From: Elizabethkingia miricola
GTDB taxonomy: Bacteria; Bacteroidota; Bacteroidia; Flavobacteriales; Weeksellaceae
Direction of reading: 5' to 3'
NCBI RefSeq assembly: GCF_001675285.1
Contig: NZ_LSGQ01000030.1
Location: 496,001-560,000 of the forward strand
DNA: 64,000 nt
Under the pieces are notes generated by a model. That model worked only from the letters and a program-made list of their open reading frames with translations. It was not told the DNA's origin and did no database searches. Numbering within the stretch: position 1 is the stretch's first letter; the number at the start of each line of letters is the position of its first letter. Below are positions 1 through 8,379 of the stretch, one piece after another. Position numbers and translations under genes: made by a program.

Positions 1-514
1 GCTTTAGTATTTCCTGGGACTTTTTTGCACCATCTCCAACAAACAGGACTTTATAATCCTGATACTCTGAAAAGCTGTTTTCATCCAGGATTTTGGCTTC
101 AGTAGGAGATACTTCTTCTCCTTTCTGGTTAAACACCTTGGTATAAACTTCCATTCTGCGGGCATCCATCATAGGAATGATATAATCATATTCACCATTG
201 AAATATGGCTCAGCCATTGCATCAAGAGAGTTAACAGTTACCAAAGGAATATTCAAACCGAAACAGAAACCTTTAGCTGAAGCTGCTCCAATACGCAAAC
301 CGGTATAAGAACCTGGCCCTTTGCCCAGACATACAGCTTCAATATCTTTCAGACTAAGCTCAGCTCCTTCTAATGCCCATTCTACAAAAGTATGCAGACT
401 TTCAGATTGTTTATAATTTTCAGAAGTTTCCTCACAAAGGCTCAACAATTTCTCATCATCCGAGATTGCCACTGAGCAGTTTTTAGAAGAAGTTTCCAGG
501 TACAAAATTTTCAT
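1..514 (-). CDS. tsaB: TsaB, t6A tRNA-modification protein (3' end cut by window)
   Basis: Reading from an ATG at 514, 171 codons run off the left edge. The protein opens with MKILYLETSS, the ASKHA-fold start of TsaB, and has the family signature GPGSYTGLRIG at residues 66-76. TsaB is the non-catalytic partner of TsaD in threonylcarbamoyl-adenosine synthesis on ANN-decoding tRNAs, in the cytoplasm. The C-terminal part lies outside the window, so completeness cannot be judged. A TAnnTTTG box ends 5 nt before the ATG, so the transcript may be nearly leaderless. Identity is based on recognised motifs, not on a search. Confidence 0.9.
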   Translation of the reverse strand, partial: MKILYLETSSKNCSVAISDDEKLLSLCEETSENYKQSESLHTFVEWALEGAELSLKDIEAVCLGKGPGSYTGLRIGAASAKGFCFGLNIPLVTVNSLDAMAEPYFNGEYDYIIPMMDARRMEVYTKVFNQKGEEVSPTEAKILDENSFSEYQDYKVLFVGDGAKKSQEILK

Positions 515-518
515 GCTG

Positions 519-526
519 CAAAGTTA
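519..526 (-). promoter_or_regulatory. -7 promoter box of tsaB
   Basis: Read on the minus strand this is TAACTTTG, an exact match to the Bacteroidota -7 consensus TAnnTTTG. Only 5 nt separate it from the tsaB ATG. No clear -33 TTG element was assigned. Confidence 0.5.
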
Positions 527-566
527 TAAAAAGTTAAGAGGTTATGAGAACACTGTAATCCAATAT

Positions 567-1316
567 CTATTTTCTGAAAATCTGAGTAGGAGAAGCCTGT
601 GCAGAAGGGTAGATGGTCATATCAGCAATTGTTACATGCTTTGGAGCATTTACAACATAGGAAATAACATCTGCAATATCTTCGGCTTTCAGCGCTTCAT
701 ATCCTGCATAAACTGTTGCTGCTCTTTCTTTATCTCCTTTAAAGCGAATTTCTGAAAATTCTGTTTCTACAGCTCCTGGTGCAAGATCAGTTATTTTAAT
801 TCCAAATTCTGTAAGTTCCAGACGCATACCTTCACTTATTGTTTTTACTGCTTTTTTGGAGGCACAATAAACAACTCCATTTGCATAAGTCTGCAATGCT
901 GCTACAGAGCTAATGTTGATGATATGTCCGGAGGCTCTTTCTTTCATCCCGGGAATAATGCATTTAGACACATATAAAAGTCCTTTTACATTCCCATCCA
1001 TCATCATATCCCAATCAGAAACTTTACCCTCTGTAAGCGGTTCTAAACCGTGTGCATTTCCGGCATTGTTAATCAATATATCTATAGCTTTCCATTTTGC
1101 AGGAAGGCTTGCGATAGCATTCTGTACTTCTTCAAAATTTCGAACATCGAAAGTAAGTGTATATACATCCGTTTTCTGAGCTAATTCTCCTGCAAGCTCT
1201 TCAAGAATTTCTTTTCTTCTTCCACAAAGAATAAGTCTGTAGTTTTCACCAGCAAGTCTTGTCGCTGCTGCTTTTCCTATTCCGGATGTTGCTCCGGTTA
1301 TGAATGCTGTTCTCAT
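567..1316 (-). CDS. SDR-family NADP-dependent oxidoreductase (YdfG-like)
   Basis: A 249-aa classical short-chain dehydrogenase. The cofactor motif TGATSGIG is at residues 7-14, NNAG at 83-86, the catalytic serine near 136-137, and Tyr150 with Lys154 form YxxxK. Length and the C-terminal IYPSAQASPTQIF segment resemble flavobacterial YdfG-type 3-hydroxy acid dehydrogenases, so the likely reaction is NADP-dependent oxidation of serine or 3-hydroxy acids; the substrate is inferred from the family only. The reading frame is open 13 codons further upstream to 1355, but the ATG at 1316 directly precedes the Rossmann strand and is the usual family start. It lies 52 bp upstream of tsaB, which has its own promoter box. 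Confidence 0.85.
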   Translation of the reverse strand: MRTAFITGATSGIGKAAATRLAGENYRLILCGRRKEILEELAGELAQKTDVYTLTFDVRNFEEVQNAIASLPAKWKAIDILINNAGNAHGLEPLTEGKVSDWDMMMDGNVKGLLYVSKCIIPGMKERASGHIINISSVAALQTYANGVVYCASKKAVKTISEGMRLELTEFGIKITDLAPGAVETEFSEIRFKGDKERAATVYAGYEALKAEDIADVISYVVNAPKHVTIADMTIYPSAQASPTQIFRK

Positions 1317-1339
1317 AAATAAATGTAGCAATGTAATAG

Positions 1340-1379
1340 TCTGACAGCCCACCATTTGGTATATTTTTACACTGTCAGA
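1340..1379. repeat. 8-bp inverted repeat between yraN and the SDR gene
   Basis: TCTGACAG at 1340-1347 is the reverse complement of CTGTCAGA at 1372-1379, with a 24-bp spacer. It sits just past the yraN stop and upstream of the SDR start. It could be a weak hairpin after yraN or an operator; no T-run clearly supports termination. Confidence 0.35.
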
Positions 1380-1394
1380 TGGTTAGTATAATAT

Positions 1395-1757
1395 TCAATC
1401 GATGCTTTCGAAAGCATCATCTATATATTCAAGAGTATATTTTCCGTTTTCAGACAGGATACTGATAATATCAAATTGGACTTCTACTTCTTCATCCAGA
1501 TTTTGTACAAATTCATTGGCTGCCATAATCAGTAATTTTCTCTTTTTCCGATTAACAGCTTCCTCAGGTAAGATAAAGTCATCTGAAGTTCTGGCTTTTA
1601 CTTCTACAATATGGATTACATTGTCCTTCCTTGCAATAATATCTATTTCCGCTTTTTGCCAGTACCAGTTTCGGGCTAAAATCCGATAATGATTTTGCTT
1701 TAAAAAAATGACAGCCTGTTCTTCTGCCAGCTTCCCAAAATCATTATGTTCAGCCAT
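1395..1757 (-). CDS. YraN family (UPF0102) nuclease-like protein
   Basis: A 120-aa protein with the UPF0102 layout: an N-terminal helix with GKLAEEQA, then ARNWYWQKAEIDII and VEVKAR around residues 28-56. Glu37, Asp39, Glu52 and Lys54 correspond to the PD-(D/E)xK-like core of this family. The family is predicted to be a Holliday-junction-resolvase-like nuclease, but its role is not firmly established. It is the last gene of a closely packed minus-strand run, 5 bp after the LD-carboxypeptidase stop, so it is probably co-transcribed with rnr, the LysE-type gene and that carboxypeptidase. Confidence 0.85.
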   Translation of the reverse strand: MAEHNDFGKLAEEQAVIFLKQNHYRILARNWYWQKAEIDIIARKDNVIHIVEVKARTSDDFILPEEAVNRKKRKLLIMAANEFVQNLDEEVEVQFDIISILSENGKYTLEYIDDAFESID

Positions 1758-1762
1758 TCGTT

Positions 1763-2692
1763 TTATTTAAAAGTAATTTGTGCTTTATCTTTTACATTCA
1801 TTTCTACTTCAGCACCTATTATCAGAGGCTGATTATCGAAAATGTGTCCGTTTGGCAATCCGTATGCAACCGGAAAATCGTATTTATCTAATTTCTGAGC
1901 AATAATTTCATAAGCCATAGGATCGAAAGAAGATTCATAATGCTCATTGGTTTTCTCATCGCCCATACCTGTCATTCCACCAACAATTAATCCTTTTATC
2001 TTCCCAAAGACTCCGTTTAGTTCCAGATTCATAAGCATGCGGTCCAATGCATAGAACTGCTCTCCGATATCTTCAATGAATAAAATTTTGTCTTTGAAAT
2101 CAAAAGAATATTTAGATCCCATAACACTGTAAATCATTGCCAGATTTCCGCCTACAAGCTGAGCTTTAGCTTTGCCTTTCTTATTTAAAGAATTATTCTC
2201 AATAATATATTGAGTTTTTTTACCACTCAGAATATTAAAAATTCCTTCATAAGAAGCTTCGGAAACACCCTGAGAAGATGTTTTGATACTTTGCCCGTGA
2301 ACAGAAGCAAAACCATTTTTCAGTAGATAACTCTGCAGCACAGTAACATCAGAGTATCCGATAAGGTATTTAGGATTCTTTCGGTATTTTTTCAGATCTA
2401 TTTGCTGTAGAAGCTGTGCACATCCATATCCGCCGCGCGTAGTCCATATGGCACCAAAATCACCATCTAAAGCCCATTGAAGGTCAGCTAATCTTTCTTC
2501 AGGAGTTCCTCCGTAGTTATAACCATTACTATACTTTGAATAGACATTTGAGCCTAAAACAGGTTCGAAACCTTTGCTTTTTATAAGCTCTAGCGTTTTA
2601 TCCAGCTGTCCCGGCTCTATAGCGCCTGCCGGAGTTATTACCGCGATAGTACTTCCTTTTTTAATCTTATTCGGAAAAACAATTTCTTTCAT
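1763..2692 (-). CDS. LD-carboxypeptidase (peptidase family S66)
   Basis: 309 aa, typical for LdcA/MccF-type serine peptidases. GYSD at 112-115 places nucleophile Ser114; Glu207 in FIEDIGE and His283 in NGHIFD match the Ser-Glu-His triad, and GGNL is at 181-184. These enzymes remove the terminal D-alanine from L,D-linked murein tetrapeptides during peptidoglycan recycling; the related MccF branch cleaves microcin C-like compounds. No signal peptide is visible, so it should act in the cytoplasm. Its start overlaps the stop of the LysE-type gene by one base, consistent with translational coupling. LdcA versus MccF activity cannot be decided here. Confidence 0.85.
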   Translation of the reverse strand: MKEIVFPNKIKKGSTIAVITPAGAIEPGQLDKTLELIKSKGFEPVLGSNVYSKYSNGYNYGGTPEERLADLQWALDGDFGAIWTTRGGYGCAQLLQQIDLKKYRKNPKYLIGYSDVTVLQSYLLKNGFASVHGQSIKTSSQGVSEASYEGIFNILSGKKTQYIIENNSLNKKGKAKAQLVGGNLAMIYSVMGSKYSFDFKDKILFIEDIGEQFYALDRMLMNLELNGVFGKIKGLIVGGMTGMGDEKTNEHYESSFDPMAYEIIAQKLDKYDFPVAYGLPNGHIFDNQPLIIGAEVEMNVKDKAQITFK

Positions 2693-3384
2693 TATTTTTT
2701 CTGATCTGTGTTATGGTCAAGTTTATGGTAACCGCTTTCCTCTAATTTCTTATCAAACTGATTGAATTTTTTAAAACTCTGTAGGAAGATAAATACGCTG
2801 AAAGCAACCAGAATGAAGCCTACCAGTTTCCTTATTTTATTCGCAACTTTATCATTCAGTTTATTATGAAACTGTTTTGCCAAAAGAATTTTAAAGACAT
2901 CAATACTGAGATAGGTAAGGATTACAAGCCCTATATATAGTAAAAATTCATCTGCACTTGGATAGTTTTTTCGTACTGAAATTACCGTTACAAGCCAAAA
3001 AAGTACTACTCCTATATTTAGAATATTGAAAAGAAAACCATTGATAAAGGTTTTAAAATAGTTCTGGCTAATAAGTTTTTGCTCTCCTTCCACATGCATT
3101 TTTGTCTTCGTGAGGATCATAAAAACAGCATACATAAGGACAATAAAGGCTGTAATTCTGTAAAAACTAGGATGCCGGTCTATAATTGTTACCAGATCGT
3201 GACTGCTGTAATATGCCGCAACAATACAGGTAATATCAGCTAATATAACACCCAGATCTAAAGCCAATGCATGTCTGGGACCCCGTGTAAAACTAGTTTC
3301 AATCAACAGGAAAAATATAGGTCCAATAAAGACCAGACTAAGCATAATGCCTAACCCTACAGCAGATAAAATTAGTTCTAACAT
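2692..3384 (-). CDS. LysE-type exporter
   Basis: A 230-aa inner-membrane protein with about six hydrophobic segments. The N-terminal stretch FIGPIFFLLIETS followed by ARG-type loop residues and an aspartate in the second helix (LGVILADI) matches the LysE/RhtB amino-acid exporter superfamily. The C-terminal tail is polar and lysine-rich. Substrate is unknown; the family exports lysine, threonine, homoserine and similar compounds. It starts 6 bp after the rnr stop and overlaps the LD-carboxypeptidase start by one base, so it is part of the rnr operon. Confidence 0.75.
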   Translation of the reverse strand: MLELILSAVGLGIMLSLVFIGPIFFLLIETSFTRGPRHALALDLGVILADITCIVAAYYSSHDLVTIIDRHPSFYRITAFIVLMYAVFMILTKTKMHVEGEQKLISQNYFKTFINGFLFNILNIGVVLFWLVTVISVRKNYPSADEFLLYIGLVILTYLSIDVFKILLAKQFHNKLNDKVANKIRKLVGFILVAFSVFIFLQSFKKFNQFDKKLEESGYHKLDHNTDQKK

Positions 3385-3390
3385 AAATTT

Positions 3391-5544
3391 TTATTGAATC
3401 AGTTTAAAATCCAGCTGCTTGGCAATTATATTCGCTTTTACAACCTTTATCTCTACTTCGTCTCCTAATTGATATGTATTTCCGTGCGTCATGCCTACAA
3501 TAGCATAATTCTTTGCATCAAACATATATGAATCATCTGTAAGATCACGTAATCTTATGAGTCCTTCGGCACCATTTTCAGGAATTTCTACATAAATTCC
3601 CCAATCGGTAACACCAGAAATAACTCCTTTGAAGGTTTCTCCCACATGTTTCTCCATAAATTTAACCTGCATAAATTTGATGGAATCTCTTTCAGCATCG
3701 GCTGCCAAACGTTCCATTTGGCTGCAATGCTTGCACTTTTCCTCGTATTCAGCCACATTCGGAGACTTTCCTCCGTCCAGATAATGCTGCAAAAGTCTGT
3801 GAGCCATAACATCCGGATAACGACGAATAGGGGAGGTAAAATGCGAATAATATTCAAAAGCTAACCCATAGTGCCCAATATTCTCGGTAGAATAAACGGC
3901 TTTACTCATACTACGCATAGCAAGGGTCTCAATCATATTTTCTTCTCCTTTACCTTTTACTTCGGAAAGAAGTTTATTCATTGATTCCGAAATTTTATTC
4001 CGGTTAGAAATATTCATTTTATATCCGAAAGTATGTACAAAATCTCTTAATGAAGCCAATTTTGTAGGATCCGGATCATCATGAATACGATAAATAAATG
4101 TATTGTTTGTTGGTTCGTTCTTTCTGGTAAGAGAAACAAACTCTGATACTTTTTTATTAGCCAGAAGCATGAATTCTTCAATCAGGTGATTAGCATCTTT
4201 ACTGATTTTGAAATAAACACCAATTGGCTGACTTTCTTCATTCAGGTTGAAGCGTACTTCTGCTCTGTCAAACGCAATAGCTCCATGCTTCATACGATCT
4301 TTGCGAAGTATTTTTGCTAGAGAATCCAAAAGATTTATCTCTTCTGCAAGATCTCCTTCTTTAGTCTCAATTCTTTCTTGTGCTTCTTCATAGGTAAATC
4401 TTCTGTCCGAATTAATAACTGTTCTACCGAACCATTCTTTTTGAATTTCGGCTTTGTCATTTAATTCAAAAACAGCTGAAAAAGTAAATTTATCTTCATT
4501 TGGTCGAAGAGAACATAACTCATTACTCAATACCTCCGGAAGCATAGGTACCACTCTGTCTACAAGATATACAGAGGTAGCTCTGTCATAAGCCTCCTGA
4601 TCCAATAATGTTCCGGGTTGTACATAGTAAGATACATCTGCAATATGAACTCCTACTTCAATATTACCATTTTCAAGTTTACGCAGTGAAAGAGCATCAT
4701 CAAAATCCTTTGCATCCTTTGGGTCTATTGTGAAAGTAAGTATATCGCGCATATCCCAACGTCTGGCAATTTCCTGCTCCGATAATGTCCGGTCAATTTT
4801 TTGAGCTTCAGCCTCAACTTCAGGCGGGAAATTATAAGGAAGTCCGTATTCGGCAAGTATGGAATGGATCTCTGTTTCATGATCTCCCGGATGCCCGAGG
4901 ACTTCAGTAATCTCTCCTTCAGGATTTTTACTTTTGTCATCCCAACCCAGCATTTTAACAATAACTTTGTCTCCATCTTTTGCACCGTTAAACTTAGTCT
5001 TAGGAATAAAGATATCGGTATTAATTATTTTTTTATCAAAAATAACAAAGCCAAAGTCCTTAGAAGCAATGTATTGGAATGTACCTACAAACTGAGTACG
5101 GCTTCTTTCAATAACATCTACTACCGCACCTTCCAGTTTTTTTCCTTTAAAATGAAACGGAACAATTGTAACTGTATCTCCCTGTAGAGCATTCTTTACA
5201 TTTTTCTGATGCACAAATACATCATCACTAACACCTTCTACTTTTACATAAGCATTACCTGATTGGTTAAAATCTATTACACCGGTAAGAGTATCGCTTA
5301 TTTCTATATTCAGGATATATTTACCCTTTTCTACTTCTTTTATTTTATTTTCTGACAACAAAATATGCAATGTCTGTATAACCTGCTCTCGCTGCCTTGG
5401 GTTTTTAAACTCTATGCCTTCAGCAATCTGTTTATAGTTATAGATTTTAGAAGTTTTCTTAGACATAAACCTTACAATCAATCTTCCTATATCATGTAAT
5501 TTGTCATTATTTTTTTTACTTAAATTTCTCTTCTTCCTAGGCAT
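3391..5544 (-). CDS. rnr: Ribonuclease R
   Basis: 717 aa. After a basic, helical N-terminal region come two cold-shock-type OB domains (about 80-215), the RNB catalytic domain with DPKDAKDFDDA at 274-284 supplying the Mg-binding aspartates, and a C-terminal S1 domain (about 630-715, with GVISGVTDWGIYVE). RNase R is a processive 3'-5' exoribonuclease that degrades structured RNA, rRNA fragments and trans-translation substrates. It lacks the long lysine-rich tail of the E. coli enzyme. It heads the tight run rnr-lysE-ldcA-yraN and lies 40 bp after rpiB; an 8-bp AT-rich hairpin (5566-5583) lies in that gap. Confidence 0.95.
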   Translation of the reverse strand: MPRKKRNLSKKNNDKLHDIGRLIVRFMSKKTSKIYNYKQIAEGIEFKNPRQREQVIQTLHILLSENKIKEVEKGKYILNIEISDTLTGVIDFNQSGNAYVKVEGVSDDVFVHQKNVKNALQGDTVTIVPFHFKGKKLEGAVVDVIERSRTQFVGTFQYIASKDFGFVIFDKKIINTDIFIPKTKFNGAKDGDKVIVKMLGWDDKSKNPEGEITEVLGHPGDHETEIHSILAEYGLPYNFPPEVEAEAQKIDRTLSEQEIARRWDMRDILTFTIDPKDAKDFDDALSLRKLENGNIEVGVHIADVSYYVQPGTLLDQEAYDRATSVYLVDRVVPMLPEVLSNELCSLRPNEDKFTFSAVFELNDKAEIQKEWFGRTVINSDRRFTYEEAQERIETKEGDLAEEINLLDSLAKILRKDRMKHGAIAFDRAEVRFNLNEESQPIGVYFKISKDANHLIEEFMLLANKKVSEFVSLTRKNEPTNNTFIYRIHDDPDPTKLASLRDFVHTFGYKMNISNRNKISESMNKLLSEVKGKGEENMIETLAMRSMSKAVYSTENIGHYGLAFEYYSHFTSPIRRYPDVMAHRLLQHYLDGGKSPNVAEYEEKCKHCSQMERLAADAERDSIKFMQVKFMEKHVGETFKGVISGVTDWGIYVEIPENGAEGLIRLRDLTDDSYMFDAKNYAIVGMTHGNTYQLGDEVEIKVVKANIIAKQLDFKLIQ

Positions 5545-5584
5545 AGTATAGTGTTTAAAAATTATAAACTATAAATATAGTTTA

Positions 5585-6016
5585 TTAACAGAATTTGATT
5601 TTATTAACTCTGTTTTGGTGTCTCCCTCCTTCAAAATTGGTTGTAAGAAAAGCATCTACCATTTGCTTTGCTAAATCTTCAGAAACAAATCTTGCTGGGA
5701 TAGACATCATATTTGCATCGTTGTGTTGTCTTGCTAATTCCGCTATTTCTACTTCCCAGCATAATGCACATCTGATTCCCTGGTGTTTGTTAGCAGTAAT
5801 CTGAACTCCGTTTCCGCTTCCACAGATCAGAATTCCTAATTCGAATTCTCCGTTTTCAACAGCAGAAGCTGCAGGATGTACAAAATCCGGATAATCTACA
5901 CTTTCAGTAGAGTAGGTTCCGAAATCCTTTACCTCGTATTTTCCATCAAGGTATTTCTTTATGATCTCTTTATATTCGAAACCAGCGTGATCCCCTGCGA
6001 TAGCAATCTTTTTCAT
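5585..6016 (-). CDS. rpiB: Ribose-5-phosphate isomerase B
   Basis: 143 aa, the normal RpiB/LacAB length. It starts MKKIAIAGDHAG, with His10 near the phosphate-binding loop, and contains CGSGNG at 65-70, whose Cys65 is the catalytic base in RpiB. It interconverts ribose 5-phosphate and ribulose 5-phosphate in the cytoplasmic pentose phosphate pathway. The ATG is preceded by AAAGGAAA, one of the few purine-rich leaders in this window, and by a TAnnTTTG box 33 nt upstream. It is the first minus-strand gene left of the long non-coding gap that holds the DnaA boxes. Confidence 0.93.
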   Translation of the reverse strand: MKKIAIAGDHAGFEYKEIIKKYLDGKYEVKDFGTYSTESVDYPDFVHPAASAVENGEFELGILICGSGNGVQITANKHQGIRCALCWEVEIAELARQHNDANMMSIPARFVSEDLAKQMVDAFLTTNFEGGRHQNRVNKIKFC

Positions 6017-6049
6017 TTTCCTTTTTATTCTTTATTATTAGTATAGATA

Positions 6050-6057
6050 CAAATTTA
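6050..6057 (-). promoter_or_regulatory. -7 promoter box of rpiB
   Basis: The minus-strand reading is TAAATTTG, an exact TAnnTTTG match, 33 nt upstream of the rpiB ATG. Confidence 0.5.
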
Positions 6058-6244
6058 CTCTAAATTTAATTATAAAGAACGAATTACAAAATATGAATTG
6101 CAGGACACCTGTCCGTTTATAATCAAATTCGGCTCAACTTATCAACTATATATTAATATAGGTAATCATTACAGAAACGCATCAGTAAAAGGTTTCCATA
6201 AATACGCCAATAAAATGTGGGAAAGTATGTTAATAACTATGGAA

Positions 6245-6514
6245 AACTATCCGAGAACTTTATTTTCTATTTTAAGAAAAATTAACTAATGAGAATTTTT
6301 AGTGAAATAAAAAAAACTTTTTTCATTTTCTTTTCAGAGGTAAAATAAAGAAGTTATACCCAGAGAAAAATAGCAACTTTATCCCTATTCATAGTTATCC
6401 ACAGAGTGTGGATAACCTTATAACTCATTGATTTTTATATATTTTTAGTGTTAATAAAGTATTAGTTATGTAAAGATTAAATATGAGTAAAAATGAGCTT
6501 ATTTTTTTTCCACA
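6245..6514. other. Candidate chromosomal replication origin (oriC-like region)
   Basis: The 650-bp gap between rpiB and pgk (6017-6666) has no convincing gene. It holds two perfect DnaA boxes (6395-6403 and 6407-6415), a one-mismatch box TTTTCCACA at 6506-6514, and looser copies at 6354-6362 (TTATACCCA) and 6380-6388 (TTATCCCTA). Very AT-rich tracts lie on both sides (about 6275-6345 and 6425-6490), suitable as an unwinding element. Genes to the left are all minus and pgk on the right is plus, so they diverge from it. Two parS sites lie 3-5 kb away around mnmG, a gene often found next to oriC. All of this is circumstantial; no skew or origin mapping could be done. Confidence 0.55.
6395..6415. 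promoter_or_regulatory. Inverted pair of consensus DnaA boxes
   Basis: TTATCCACA at 6395-6403 and its exact reverse complement TGTGGATAA at 6407-6415, separated by GAG. With flanking G and C the arms are 10 bp each. Both match the consensus 9-mer bound by DnaA. Confidence 0.8.
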
Positions 6515-6640
6515 ATTCCTAACACTACAACAGTATAACACATTCTTTTTTTTTCTTTTATAAAATTTAATTGTTAAAATCTGTGAATGCATTGTTGATT
6601 TCTCGTTTGCCCTTTTTCTTTTTTTTTCGCTGAGATGTCC

Positions 6641-6648
6641 TACATTTG
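6641..6648 (+). promoter_or_regulatory. -7 promoter box of pgk
   Basis: TACATTTG matches TAnnTTTG exactly and ends 18 nt before the pgk ATG at 6667. The region upstream is a long T-rich tract. Confidence 0.55.
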
Positions 6649-6666
6649 TGCAAATAAGTTTTGTAT

Positions 6667-7857
6667 ATGAAAAGCATTAATGAATTTAATTTTTCAGGAA
6701 AGAGAGCATTGATCCGTGTTGATTTTAATGTTCCCCAGAATGAAGAAGGCAAGGTTACTGATAACACCAGAATTGTAGCGGCCAAACCAACTATTGATAA
6801 AGTCCTGAATGATGGAGGATCTGTTATATTGATGACACACCTTGGAAGACCAAAAGGTCAAAAAGATCCTAAATTTTCTCTTGAAGCAATTGTAGATGAA
6901 GTTTCTTCTGTTTTAGGAAGACCCGTTAAATTTGCAAAAGACTGTATTGGCAGTATTGCTGAAGAAGCTGTAGCTGAATTAAAGCCTGGAGAAGTTCTTC
7001 TTTTAGAAAATCTAAGATATTATAACGAGGAAGAGGAAGGAAATAAAGACTTTGCTGGTCAGTTGGCAAAGCTTGGTGATATCTACATTAATGACGCTTT
7101 TGGTACAGCTCACCGTAAACATGCTTCTACAGCTGTTATTGCCGAATTTTTTCCTGAAAACAAAACTTTTGGCTTCTTAATGGCTCAGGAACTTGATGCC
7201 ATTGATAAAGTTCTTCATAATGGTGAAAGACCTATTACTGCAATTTTAGGTGGATCTAAAGTTTCTTCTAAAATCACTATTATCGAAAATATCCTTCCGG
7301 CTGTAGATAATCTTATTATTGGTGGTGGTATGGCTTTTACTTTTATTAAAGCAAAAGGAGGACATATTGGTAATTCTCTTGTAGAAGATGATAAACAAGA
7401 ACTGGCTCTGCAAATTTTGAAGAGTGCTGCAGAAAATAATGTTAAGGTTTATCTGCCGATAGATGTAGTAGCTGCTAAAGAATTTAATAACGATGCTGAA
7501 TCAAAGCAATTTGATGCATATGATATTCCAGAAGGATGGATGGGTCTTGATGCTGGAGAGAAAACTTCTGAGAAATTTAATGATGTCGTTCTTTCTTCCA
7601 AAACAATTTTATGGAATGGTCCACTTGGAGTTTTTGAAATGCCAAATTTTGCAACCGGAACAATCAAATTAGGAGACAGTATTGCTGAAGCGACAGAACT
7701 TAATGCTTTTTCTCTAGTAGGAGGAGGAGATAGTGTTGCCTTTGCTAAACAATATGGATATGATGAAAAAGTTTCTTACGTTTCCACAGGAGGTGGAGCA
7801 ATGTTAGAAAGCTTGGAAGGAAAAGAGCTTCCTGGTGTTGCAGCTATTAAAAATTAA
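6667..7857 (+). CDS. pgk: Phosphoglycerate kinase
   Basis: 396 aa from the ATG at 6667; a TTG two codons upstream is also in frame but the family start is MKxINxFNF. The N-terminal substrate domain shows RVDFNVP and HLGRPKG; the C-terminal nucleotide domain has ILGGSKVSSK and the conserved GGGD/STGGGA loops near residues 350-385. It makes ATP from 1,3-bisphosphoglycerate in glycolysis, in the cytoplasm. It is a single-gene unit with its own promoter box and a hairpin terminator, facing away from rpiB across the oriC-like gap. Confidence 0.96.
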   Translation: MKSINEFNFSGKRALIRVDFNVPQNEEGKVTDNTRIVAAKPTIDKVLNDGGSVILMTHLGRPKGQKDPKFSLEAIVDEVSSVLGRPVKFAKDCIGSIAEEAVAELKPGEVLLLENLRYYNEEEEGNKDFAGQLAKLGDIYINDAFGTAHRKHASTAVIAEFFPENKTFGFLMAQELDAIDKVLHNGERPITAILGGSKVSSKITIIENILPAVDNLIIGGGMAFTFIKAKGGHIGNSLVEDDKQELALQILKSAAENNVKVYLPIDVVAAKEFNNDAESKQFDAYDIPEGWMGLDAGEKTSEKFNDVVLSSKTILWNGPLGVFEMPNFATGTIKLGDSIAEATELNAFSLVGGGDSVAFAKQYGYDEKVSYVSTGGGAMLESLEGKELPGVAAIKN

Positions 7858-7889
7858 TTTATAAGATTTTTTGCAATCTGCTAAGTATT

Positions 7890-7919
7890 GAATCCTTCTT
7901 TACTGAAGGATTCATTTTA
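7890..7919 (+). terminator. Terminator of pgk
   Basis: A perfect 9-bp stem GAATCCTTC (7890-7898) / GAAGGATTC (7905-7913) with a 6-nt loop, followed by ATTTTAT, 32 bp after the pgk stop. Confidence 0.75.
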
Positions 7920-8306
7920 TACAAATATTTTGTAGTAATTATCTATTTCTTCAGATTAGATTTTTTTCTGCAGTTTTTTTGGTTACGCAGTAATAAAATA
8001 ATTTCAACAGAATCTCTTTTTTCGAAATTTGTTGAAAATACCCAGATCAATAAAATGACTGTTTAGTTTATTATAAATTATTTTGATAATAGAGTAGGGG
8101 AGGATTATTCTTATTCAGGAATCTTAGTTTTAAATTTTAACTCTGTTCCTGGAAATGGAAATCTAAAATTTATTTTTCATTCGATTATTGAATTTGTTCC
8201 ACACGAGTTAAATTTAGTAATGTGTTGGATTTTATATTTCTGAAGAACTGAGAATATAAATTGGAGGATCTGAAAAACTTTAGGATTTCTAAATTTTGAT
8301 AAAATA
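7920..8306. other. Non-coding gap with no recognisable gene
   Basis: About 390 bp between two hairpin terminators, AT-rich and with no open frame of useful length. The only structure noted is TTTCAACA near 8012 with TGTTGAAA near 8030, a loose inverted repeat. The plus-strand terminator at 8307-8340 has no protein gene before it, so a small RNA could end there, but no promoter was identified to support one. Confidence 0.3.
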
Positions 8307-8340
8307 AAAGAGCAAAAACTGATGTTTTGCTCTTTTTTGT
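8307..8340. terminator. Bidirectional-looking terminator
   Basis: An 11-bp stem AAAGAGCAAAA (8307-8317) / TTTTGCTCTTT (8325-8335), A-rich before and TTTT after, so it could work both ways. On the minus strand it follows the methyltransferase stop by about 45 bp; on the plus strand no gene ends here. Confidence 0.65.
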
Positions 8341-8379
8341 TTAAAATCGACCTTCAGAAACAGGCTTTATTTCTATTTT

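Noticed and set aside
6098-6289. 63-aa open frame in the rpiB-pgk gap
   Set aside because: No recognisable composition or motif, no promoter box, and it lies in the AT-rich oriC-like gap; most likely chance.
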